A program made the translations under genes and the position numbers. Positions 42,102 to 48,466 of a stretch of DNA of 48,466 nt are shown one piece after another. The DNA is taken from contig NZ_BMNH01000008.1 in assembly GCF_014646355.1 (NCBI RefSeq), positions 630-49,095 of the forward strand, written 5' to 3'. Source of the DNA: Nonomuraea cavernae. Its GTDB lineage: Bacteria > Actinomycetota > Actinomycetes > Streptosporangiales > Streptosporangiaceae. Positions within the stretch are counted from its first letter, which is position 1. Each line of letters opens with the position of its first letter. The notes under the pieces were generated by a model. The model did no database searches. It was not told the DNA's origin and saw only the letters and a program-made list of their open reading frames with translations.

Positions 42102-43145
42102 ATGCTCGAACTGCTCTCGGCCCTCTGCGTCGCCCTGGCCGTGTGGCTGTGCGTGCCGCCGACGAACCAGGCGGACCGCCTGGCCCGCCTGCGCCCTCCG
42201 CCTACCCGCGCCAAGCCGACGCTCCGCACCGCGGAGACGACACGATTCTCCCCGCGTGCGCCTGCTCCGGCTCTCTCGGCCGGAGCCGTGGACCCGCGAC
42301 ACTCGCGGGCAACGACTTCGCCATGGCGAACATTTCAAGCGAGATCCGCCCCCGGTGACCCGTTCAGGAGGCTTACGGCAGAACCTGCGGCTTTACCCCA
42401 GGTGCGCGGTATCAAAGCGGAAGCCTCTGTCGTCAGGGCCGCGATCGGCGTCGAAGAAGCTTGGCCCTTGAGTCATCCGGATACGAGTGAAGGTGGGGTG
42501 GTCATGCCCGGCTGGCTCCACTCCGGTGGCAAGGGGCCGAGGCGGCTTGACCGCCGGACGGTAGTCGGCTCAGCCATCGCAGGACTCCTCTCCGGCCTGC
42601 TGGTCGGTGGGATGACGGGGATCGTGGCCGGCCTGCTGATCGCTCCGGTAGTGGGTGTGATCCTGCACAGGAGAGAAGATCCCGCCGATCGGCAAACCCG
42701 AAGTCGGATCATCACTGACCTCCCGTTCGCCGCCGACCTGATGGCCGCCTGCCTCCTTGCGGGTCAGCCGATCAGCTCGGCGATCGAATCCGCCGCGTCC
42801 GCTGTGGAAGGCCCCCTGGGAGAGCGCCTCTCCTGGGTGAGCAGTCAACTCCGTCTGGGGGCGGATCCCGAACCCACCTGGGCGTATCTCGCTCGTGACT
42901 CGGCAATGGGCGGCCTGGCCAGAGCGATGACCCGTGCGACCCAAAGCGGGGCCCCCGTGGCGGATGTCCTCATCCGTCTCGCCGACGACACCCGAGACGC
43001 CGCCCATGCCGCTTCGGTGGCCGCCGCTCGAAGCGTCGCCGTCAAGGCGGTGGCACCTCTCGGGCTGTGCTTCCTGCCGGCCTTCGTGCTGGTCGGGATC
43101 ATCCCCGTCATAGCGGGCCTCGCCGCCACCATCGTCCTCCCATAG
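42102..43145 (+). CDS. tadC: TadC-like type II secretion F-domain membrane protein
   Basis: A 347-aa platform protein partnering TadB. The N-terminal 20 residues form one helix (MLELLSALCVALAVWLCVP); a long disordered segment rich in Arg, Pro and Ala (about 25-130) follows and is unusual in length. Two helices at about 150-185 (SAIAGLLSGLLVGGMTGIVA) lead to the GspF domain (LPFAADLMAACLLAGQPISS; MGGLARAMTRATQSGAPVAD) and a C-terminal membrane helix. The ATG follows GACAGAGGACGGAA. An in-frame ATG inside, at about 42504 (MPGWLHSGG), would give a shorter form nearer to Rv3657c in size, so the start is not certain. Confidence 0.82.
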   Translation: MLELLSALCVALAVWLCVPPTNQADRLARLRPPPTRAKPTLRTAETTRFSPRAPAPALSAGAVDPRHSRATTSPWRTFQARSAPGDPFRRLTAEPAALPQVRGIKAEASVVRAAIGVEEAWPLSHPDTSEGGVVMPGWLHSGGKGPRRLDRRTVVGSAIAGLLSGLLVGGMTGIVAGLLIAPVVGVILHRREDPADRQTRSRIITDLPFAADLMAACLLAGQPISSAIESAASAVEGPLGERLSWVSSQLRLGADPEPTWAYLARDSAMGGLARAMTRATQSGAPVADVLIRLADDTRDAAHAASVAAARSVAVKAVAPLGLCFLPAFVLVGIIPVIAGLAATIVLP

Positions 43146-43410
43146 CCGTCACCTCCGCGACCCTCCATGGCGGTCGGTCAGTTCTGCCGTTTCCCATGGC
43201 GGTCACCTTGGCGGTCTTCCCTCGGCGCGCTTGATGACAGCCGGCGCGGCCTCGGCGCCTGCATCAGTCAGTCGAGCCTGTCCACAGCCTGTGTTCCATG
43301 CCTCGGGGTTATCCACAGAACGTGACTCGGCTGCCCGGCGTATGGCCGGGTTCAGGGACGCTAAGGCCCGCCAGGCCGGACAAGACCCCGGCGAACAAGC
43401 ACCTGGAGGC
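43146..43410. other. Non-coding gap before the pilin-like gene
   Basis: About 265 bases without a convincing gene. It contains repeats of C-C-A-T-G-G-C-G-G-T-C (near 43165 and 43194) and one perfect DnaA-box-like TTATCCACA at 43309-43317. Confidence 0.4.
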
Positions 43411-43698
43411 ATGATGCGTGTTGTCGCAACCACCCCGGATGAGCCGAGCACGACCCCGGAAACGCCATGGACCTCCGCATCAACAGCTTTGATCGACCGC
43501 TGTCGACGCTGGTGGGTCTCCAGGCCGTCCATGGCCACGGCGGCGTACAGGGAGCGTGGCATGTCCACAGCCGAATACGCGGTGGGCACCATAGCGGCCT
43601 GTGCCTTCGCAGCCCTGCTCTTCAAGGTGGTCAGCAGTCCTGAGGTGCAGGAGATGCTCTCATCACTGATCGATCGCGCGCTGAAGACGGGCGGATGA
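43411..43698 (+). CDS. DUF4244 Flp-like pilin subunit
   Basis: A 95-aa protein (Rv3656c-type). After an unusually long polar leader of about 50 residues comes the class III/Flp signature RERGMSTAEYAVGTIAACAF: cleavage after Gly by a prepilin peptidase would leave Met+1 and Glu+5, followed by a hydrophobic helix (about 60-80) and a short tail ending LIDRALKTGG. It is the probable major subunit of the pilus. Two adjacent ATG codons follow TGGAGGC; reading further upstream is not supported. No prepilin peptidase gene is in the window. Confidence 0.88.
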   Translation: MMRVVATTPDEPSTTPETPWTSASTALIDRCRRWWVSRPSMATAAYRERGMSTAEYAVGTIAACAFAALLFKVVSSPEVQEMLSSLIDRALKTGG

Positions 43699-43717
43699 CG
43701 AAAGGAAGCCTTCTGCC

Positions 43718-44107
43718 GTGAGGGATGTGGTGACGCCCACGGCGATGGCGATTCCACGGGGCAGGAAGTGGTCGGCGTGTCGAGGCTCGGTGACGGCTGA
43801 GACGGCCGCGATGCTGCCTGCGCTCACGATCGTGCTGGCCGCGGCGCTATGGGCGATCCAAGCCGTTGGGGTGCAGCTCGAATGCGTGGACGCGGCCCGT
43901 GCGGCGGCGCGGGCGGCTGCCAGAGGTGAGTCCCTGGACCGGGTCGGTGATCTCGCACGTTCGGTGACCCGCCCGGGAGCACAGGTGACCGTGAGCCGTG
44001 ACAGGGAGCACACGACGGTGAACGTCTCGGTGGAGGTACGGCCCTCCTGGGGCTCGTCACTTCCGGCGGTCCAGGTGTCAGCCACCGCGGTGGCCAACAC
44101 CGAATGA
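43718..44107 (+). CDS. tadE: TadE-like pseudopilin
   Basis: A 129-aa protein with GTG start (Rv3655c-type). The leader (about 1-23) ends in RGSVTAETAAMLPALTIVL, the TadE pattern with Glu+5-type residue and a long hydrophobic helix, then an alanine-rich stalk ARAAARAAARGE and a small beta-rich domain with paired hydroxyl residues. It is 19 bases after the pilin-like gene and so in the same transcript. Minor pilin that probably primes or caps the fibre. Confidence 0.85.
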   Translation: MRDVVTPTAMAIPRGRKWSACRGSVTAETAAMLPALTIVLAAALWAIQAVGVQLECVDAARAAARAAARGESLDRVGDLARSVTRPGAQVTVSRDREHTTVNVSVEVRPSWGSSLPAVQVSATAVANTE

Positions 44108-44406
44108 TCGACTGTCATATCGGCGCTCAGTTGTGTTCGCTCAAAGAGCGTGCTGTCGCACTGGTCCAAACGGCTCATGTGTAGATCGAACCCACCGTCG
44201 CGCAGAATCCCCCTGAGGGTTCGTGCTTCAGATATCTGCCCACGTGATGCGTGCTGTCGTAACCCGTAACGTCATCAGGCAAACGATGTGTCTCCTGTGA
44301 GTAGGCGGGCCGTGGGTGGCCGCATTGGCATACAAGATGTGCCCTCTGGAAACCGGCATCGCGTTCTTTGCTCCGCCGGTCGCAGCATCGTCAAGAAAGG
44401 TGGACA

Positions 44407-44805
44407 ATGTCCGGCGCGCGTAGAGATCGCGGTTCCGCGACGCTGTGGGGAGTGGCGTTCATGGGGTTGCTGATGGCGGTCGCCATGGGGGTGGCCACGG
44501 TGGGCGTCGCGCGCGTCGCTCGCCATCGCGTGAACAATGCCGCCGATCTGAGTGCGTTGGCCGCCGCCAGGCTGGTGGTAGTCGATCCTGACGGAGCTTG
44601 CGGGAAGGCGGCGGCCGTGGCCCTAGGAAACGGCGTTGACCTGGCCGAATGCACGATCAGTGACGAGGTGGTGGATGTCCGGACGTCACTCGCGATCACC
44701 TTGCCGGTCGTGGGCTCCCGCGCTCTGACCGGTAGGGCGCGGGCTGGTCCGGAACGGGTGGACCCAGGGGCGCCAGGGGTGATCGATCAGGTCGAGCTCG
44801 ACTGA
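44407..44805 (+). CDS. Rv3654c-like TadE-related secreted protein
   Basis: A 132-aa protein of the secretion/TadE-like group found at the end of actinobacterial tad loci. The opening R-R-D-R-G-S-A-T-L-W-G is followed by a membrane helix (about 13-34) and the conserved segment VARHRVNNAADLSALAAARL, then a small domain with two cysteines (GAC and AEC). The ATG follows AAAGGTGGACA. The 299 bases before it hold nothing recognisable and probably a promoter. A decayed copy of this gene lies at 46862-47230. Confidence 0.85.
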   Translation: MSGARRDRGSATLWGVAFMGLLMAVAMGVATVGVARVARHRVNNAADLSALAAARLVVVDPDGACGKAAAVALGNGVDLAECTISDEVVDVRTSLAITLPVVGSRALTGRARAGPERVDPGAPGVIDQVELD

Positions 44806-45304
44806 CGCGATGCGACCCGTCCAGGCGCAGGCGTGCGATGAGACGGCAGACACCCAGCTGGCCCGGGTCGAGGTGAAATGGTGTCACGGTCCAAATGGAG
44901 CGCGTCGGCCCAGTGTCGAGATGCCGAGACAGTCGTTCGCTTCCGTGCTTGGGCTGGTGAACGGCCTTGATCGGTGTTGGATGAGAAGCGGTTCTTTCGG
45001 GGCGAAATGGCAGATTAAGGCTGGTCAAAAGGCTGGGGCTTATGAGGTAAGTGGTGCTAGGTCGCAATCGAATCACGAGTTCTTGGACGTGGTGTCCAAG
45101 AGCTGAATATCTCACATAAGGTTCCGCTTACCTCGGTTCCATACCGACTACGACGGATTCTGGTAGCTCCAGGATTAAGTCGCCAGGGGATGCGTCCGAG
45201 GGAGCGGTTGATGATCGTGGTCGGCCGGTGGATCGCACTTCCGGTCGCCGCGTGAGCGCCTCGGGCGGTCGCGCGGCCCGAGGCTCTCGATGGAGGGACG
45301 CGTC
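44806..45304. other. Non-coding leader of surface-protein copy 1
   Basis: About 500 bases without a gene. It contains GAGGTAAG (45044-45051) and its complement (45127-45134), and the conserved hairpin listed next. The last 20 bases give the GGAGGG ribosome site of the surface protein. The region from about 44980 on is duplicated at 47440-47774. Confidence 0.5.
45082..45100. promoter_or_regulatory. Hairpin ahead of surface-protein gene, copy 1
   Basis: CTTGGAC and GTCCAAG form a 7-bp stem around GTGGT. The downstream TATCTCACATAAGGTTCCGCT is also shared with the second copy, where the stem is kept but the loop differs. Confidence 0.6.
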
Positions 45305-46723
45305 GTGACGGTGGTTGGCAGAGTTGTGGCCGCGGCAGTGGTCGTGGCAGGAGCCACCGTGTTCGGTGGATCCGCTCAGGCGGCCGTGGTGACGGGACAC
45401 GCCGGAGCCGCCGGGCAGATCACGTCGCCGGCCGACGGGCAGGTGGTGTCGAGCGGGTCTGTGCTGGTCTCCGCACGCACCGGCGTGATCCAGCTGAAAA
45501 TGGGCCTGTACGTCGAGGGGACCTCCACGGGCCGGCAGCAGGTCGCGAGCGGTGGGGCGAACCAGACGATCTCCGGGACCTTCGACGCGGACAGTGCTCC
45601 CAACGGCACCTTCTCCGTGATCCTCAAGGGAGAGATCACCGGCAGGACCTACGCGACGAGCACCTTCAAGTTGAGGAGACCGGCGGCGGCACCGAGTAAC
45701 GTCGACGCCGCCCTCCAGGGCACCAAGAAGATCCAGGTGACCTGGACCAAGGGCACAGAGCCGGACCTGCAGTCCTACGAGGTGTCCACCAGCCAGTCCG
45801 GTGTGGTCGGCAGAATGCCCGCCGACAGCGCGTGCTCGGGTTCCTCGTGCAGGGCGGTGCTGGCTGTGCCTGCCAAGGCCGTGGGACACCGTGTCGGGTT
45901 CACGGTCAAGGCGTTCAGGAGTGACGGTGACGGCGGAGTGGTGGGGTCGGGGAGTTCGGGTGCCGCGTATGTGATGGTTCCGGCCTCGAAGGCCGTGCAG
46001 CCGGTGAAGAGTGCGAGGCCCAAGAGTGAGGACACCACTCGGGGTTCTGAGGCGTTGCCGACGTTGCCGGCCAAGAAGCAGGAGAAGGTCGTTGCCACGC
46101 CGACCCGTAAGCAGACGGCGCCGGCCAGTGATGACAAGCTGCCTGCGATGCCGGATGCCGACCGGCAGGGCAATCTTCCGATCCCGACTGCCGAGACCGA
46201 CACGGGCAGCAGTGACAGCCTCACTCCCGAAGGCGTGAAACCCGACACCGAGGCGGCGCCGATCGCCACCCACGTGACGGCCCAGTCAGCGGAGTCGCCA
46301 CTCGGGGCCCTGGGACAGTACGGCCTCTACATCGCGGGCGGCATCGTTCTTTTATTGGCCGCCGCCCACATCGGAGCATGGGCCCGCCGCCGTGCCCTGG
46401 CCGCCGAGACGGCCGCCGGTCCCTCCATCGTCGCCGACGCGCCGTCCGGTGACGGACCTGCTCGGATGAGGGGCGACAGTATCCGGCCTACCGCGACGAC
46501 TGCACGCCGTCCCGCCGTCGTCCTGGCGATTGCCAAGTCTTCTGATCCGCTGGCGCCCCGCGCAGTCCACACCGAAGATCGCTGGGACGACTACCTCCCT
46601 CCGTCGCCCAGGTCGATGGAGGACAGCGGGTTCTGGGAACGTCCCACCGGTAAGGCGATCGAATTATGGGACGCCGATCGAGGAGGACAACCCCTACGCG
46701 GTTACCAAGGCGGCGAAAGCTGA
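45305..46723 (+). CDS. Secreted membrane-anchored surface protein, copy 1
   Basis: A 472-aa protein. The GTG start is chosen because GGAGGGACGC lies in front of it; an ATG 15 bases earlier overlaps that site. A signal peptide (about 1-28, ending GSAQA) is followed by an Ig-like domain (ITSPADGQVVSSGSVLVSAR), a fibronectin-III-like domain (SNVDAALQGTKKIQVTWTKG...SYEV) with a paired CSGSSC loop, a long Thr/Pro/Asp-rich stalk (about 240-330), one membrane helix (LYIAGGIVLLLAAAHIGAW, about 345) and a cytoplasmic tail of about 110 residues. It looks like an adhesin or receptor at the cell surface. No function is established. A close paralogue starts 2.5 kb downstream. Confidence 0.82.
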   Translation: MTVVGRVVAAAVVVAGATVFGGSAQAAVVTGHAGAAGQITSPADGQVVSSGSVLVSARTGVIQLKMGLYVEGTSTGRQQVASGGANQTISGTFDADSAPNGTFSVILKGEITGRTYATSTFKLRRPAAAPSNVDAALQGTKKIQVTWTKGTEPDLQSYEVSTSQSGVVGRMPADSACSGSSCRAVLAVPAKAVGHRVGFTVKAFRSDGDGGVVGSGSSGAAYVMVPASKAVQPVKSARPKSEDTTRGSEALPTLPAKKQEKVVATPTRKQTAPASDDKLPAMPDADRQGNLPIPTAETDTGSSDSLTPEGVKPDTEAAPIATHVTAQSAESPLGALGQYGLYIAGGIVLLLAAAHIGAWARRRALAAETAAGPSIVADAPSGDGPARMRGDSIRPTATTARRPAVVLAIAKSSDPLAPRAVHTEDRWDDYLPPSPRSMEDSGFWERPTGKAIELWDADRGGQPLRGYQGGES

Positions 46724-46861
46724 ACGATCTGGGGTCGCAGACAACCGAGGTGACTGAGTTCGCGGCAAGGTCCGCGGTAGACCTGGACGAGTAAGCCTGC
46801 GGCGGGCAGGTAGCCGTTGGCCGTGGCGAGCGCATAGCGGTGGAGATACTGGTCACGGAGC

Positions 46862-47230
46862 GTGGGCAGACGTCGTCGGGGTAGGGATCGGGGCTCCGCG
46901 ACGCTGTGGGGGATGGCATTCGGCGCTGGTGATGGCGGTCGCCATGGGCGTGGCCACAGCGGGTTCCGTCTCGTCGCCCGCCATCGAGTGAACGGCGCGG
47001 CCGATCTCGGTGCGCAGGCCGCCGCGAGGTCCGGCGATCGTCGATCCCGGGAGCCTGCGGCCTAGCGGCCGTGGCCTTGAAGGATGGCGAAGGATGGCGT
47101 TGAGCTGGCCGAATGCAGGATCGCCGATGGGTCGTCGATTCATACACCACGTCCGTGGACGTGACCCTGGACCTCACCGGTGATCACATTGCCGGTGCTC
47201 GGAGCGCGCGTTGTGACCGGAAGGGCGTGC
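46862..47230 (+). pseudogene. Decayed copy of the Rv3654c-like gene
   Basis: Similar to 44410-44760. One frame opens R-G-R-D-R-G-S-A-T-L-W-G-M-A-F, then shifts; pieces of the helix region (VARHRVNGAADLGAQAAAR) reappear, a stop interrupts at 47065, and GVELAECRIAD-type and GSALTGRA-type pieces are found in other frames. At least two frameshifts and several small deletions are needed to restore the frame, so it is not functional. Confidence 0.8.
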
Positions 47231-47774
47231 AGGTCCTGGAGACATCGGCTCCAGCGCGCAGAAGGCGGCATCAGTTAGGGACGAAGGCGGTTGAATCGGC
47301 TGTCCCAGGGCGGAGACAGCGCGGCGCGAGGGTGGTGCGCCGGCAGCCGGAGGGTCATCTTGCCGAGGCGGAGCGGGGTATCGGCTCACTTCGGGCCGTG
47401 TGGAGACGTTGGTTCGAGGTCGATCCACTCGTGTGACTAGGCACCTTGATCGTTCGATTGAAAAGTGATTCCATCTGGGGCTAAACGTGATTTTGGTCAG
47501 GCAAGTGGCTTGTGGGGTACATGGTGTTGGATCGCGATCAAATCACTGGTCCTTGGACATGAAGTCCAAGAGCTGGGTATCTCACATAAAGTTCCGCTCC
47601 TCTTCGGGCCCGTGTCGATCGGCACCGCATTCCGGGAAATCCGGAACCGAGTCTTCAAGGTGCGTCCGAGAGACGCTTGCTGATCGTGTTCTGTCGGCAG
47701 ACTGCGCTTCCGGCCGTCGCCTGAGCGTGCCAGGGCGGTCAGGTGGCGCGAGGCTCTCGTTGGAGGGACGCGTC
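47231..47774. other. Non-coding leader of surface-protein copy 2
   Basis: No gene is recognised; a short open frame that ends at 47436 is a continuation of the decayed gene. From about 47440 the sequence is a diverged copy of the leader in front of surface-protein copy 1. Confidence 0.5.
47552..47570. promoter_or_regulatory. Hairpin ahead of surface-protein gene, copy 2
   Basis: CTTGGAC and GTCCAAG, the same 7-bp stem as in copy 1, around a different loop (ATGAA), followed by the shared TATCTCACATAAAGTTCCGCT. Confidence 0.6.
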
Positions 47775-48466
47775 GTGGCGGCGGTTGGCAGAGTTGTGGT
47801 TGCGGCGATCGTCGTGGCCGGGGTCATCGTGGTTGGCGGATCCGCGCAGGCTGTCGTGATGGCGGATCGGACGAGCGCTGACGGCCAGATCACGTCGCCC
47901 CCTGAAGGCCAGGTCGTCTCGGGCGCCTCCGTGCTGGTTTCCGCGCGGACCGATGCGCTTCAGTTCAGGATGGCCCTGTACGTGGAGGGTCCCTCCACCA
48001 GTCGGTTGATCGCCCGTGGCGACAACAACCAGACGCTCTCCGGGACCTTCGACGCGGGCAGGTCTCCCAACGGGACCTACACGGTGGCTCTCAAGGGAGA
48101 GATGGCCGGCAGGGTCCACACGACGAGTACGTTCAGGTTGAGGAGGCCGGCGGCGTCGCCGAGCAATGTGAAGGCGGTGCTTCAGGGCGCGAAGAGGATT
48201 CAGGTGACCTGGAGCAAGGGCGTTGAGCCGGATCTCCATTCGTATGTGATTTCCGCCACTCAGTCCGGTATGGCAGACAGGGTGGCGGCCGGCAGCGCGT
48301 GCTCGGGTTCCTCGTGCAGGGCGGTGCTGGCTGTGCCTGCCAAGGCTGCGGGCCGTCGGGTGGGGTTCACGGTCAAGGCGTTCAGGAGTGACGGTGACGG
48401 CGGAGTGGTGGGGTCGGGGAGTTCGGGTGCCGCGTATGTGATGGTTCCGGCCTCGAAGGCCGTGCA
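47775..48466 (+). CDS. Secreted surface protein, copy 2 (runs off the window)
   Basis: The first 230 codons of a paralogue of the protein at 45305-46723. The GTG start has the same GGAGGGACGCGTC site. Signal peptide, Ig-like domain (ITSPPEGQVVSGASVLVSAR) and fibronectin-like domain (SNVKAVLQGAKRIQVTWSKG) line up throughout without gaps. The first 170 codons differ at many positions, but the last 104 bases are identical to copy 1, which suggests recent gene conversion. The frame is open to the end of the window; stalk and anchor are not seen. Confidence 0.85.
   Translation, partial: MAAVGRVVVAAIVVAGVIVVGGSAQAVVMADRTSADGQITSPPEGQVVSGASVLVSARTDALQFRMALYVEGPSTSRLIARGDNNQTLSGTFDAGRSPNGTYTVALKGEMAGRVHTTSTFRLRRPAASPSNVKAVLQGAKRIQVTWSKGVEPDLHSYVISATQSGMADRVAAGSACSGSSCRAVLAVPAKAAGRRVGFTVKAFRSDGDGGVVGSGSSGAAYVMVPASKAV

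Noticed and set aside
43309..43317. Perfect DnaA-box-like TTATCCACA and nearby TGTCCACAG sequences as a replication origin
   Set aside because: Only one true box, no cluster, no AT-rich unwinding region and no dnaA or dnaN gene nearby.

Overview
The window is high-GC actinomycete chromosome. I infer a member of the Streptosporangiales (Nonomuraea or Streptosporangium-like) from GC content, GTG/TTG starts, a WhiB-family regulator, MarP, actinobacterial holin-X and a tad pilus cluster. I ran no database search. Family names rest on motifs I can read, and gene-order comparisons with Mycobacterium tuberculosis (Rv numbers) and Streptomyces are from memory.

Layout. (1) 1-7.3 kb is accessory DNA: the 3' part of a TnpB gene with a right-end hairpin, a large AfsR/SARP-type regulator with an in-frame tandem repeat, a tandem pair of small secreted Cys-containing proteins, another small secreted basic protein, nhaA, and a GGCT-like protein. 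(2) 7.5-12.2 kb is a compact RiPP locus: a 49-aa precursor with a double-glycine leader, a graspetide-type ATP-grasp ligase, a PpiC-related maturation protein, a 62-aa membrane stub resembling the N-terminus of an HlyD adaptor, and a C39-peptidase ABC exporter. (3) 12.25-15.6 kb is a three-gene translationally coupled module: an S-4TM pore-forming-effector-like protein, an aminoglycoside-phosphotransferase/kinase-fold protein and a helical protein. A short remnant of an ABC-transporter nucleotide-binding domain lies directly behind it. (4) 15.7-19.5 kb holds a three-domain Ddn-hemerythrin-esterase fusion, a frameshifted lipoprotein, a NYN-domain protein and tRNA-Pro(CGG).

(5) 19.6-36.3 kb is the conserved actinobacterial core segment matching M. 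tuberculosis Rv3682-Rv3667: bifunctional PBP, wblA/whiB4, two Get3/ArsA-like ATPases, DUF4177, RidA, NUDIX, metallo-beta-lactamase fold protein, crp, nth, CoA pyrophosphatase, HEAT protein, marP, DUF309, epoxide hydrolase, holin-X and acs. Gene ends often overlap and perfect hairpins separate convergent units. (6) 36.5-48.5 kb has a degenerate Fic-like protein, then a tad-type pilus locus (ssd/cpaE-like, tadA, tadB, tadC, DUF4244 Flp-like pilin, TadE, Rv3654c-like). This locus is unusually broken up: an 820-nt structured non-coding leader, a tnpB/right-end remnant between tadA and tadB, a 19-nt-period repeat block before tadC, and a terminal duplication in which the Rv3654c-like gene has decayed while the following secreted surface protein is kept in two copies with a gene-conversion-like patch.

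How the parts work together. The RiPP genes give a complete make-modify-cleave-export path for one short peptide. The S-4TM/kinase module looks like a conflict or programmed-death unit whose effector would be a membrane pore. The core block links cell-wall synthesis, redox regulation, acid and oxidative stress resistance, DNA repair and acetate activation. The tad genes would build a pilus or secretion fibre, probably displaying or accompanied by the duplicated surface proteins.
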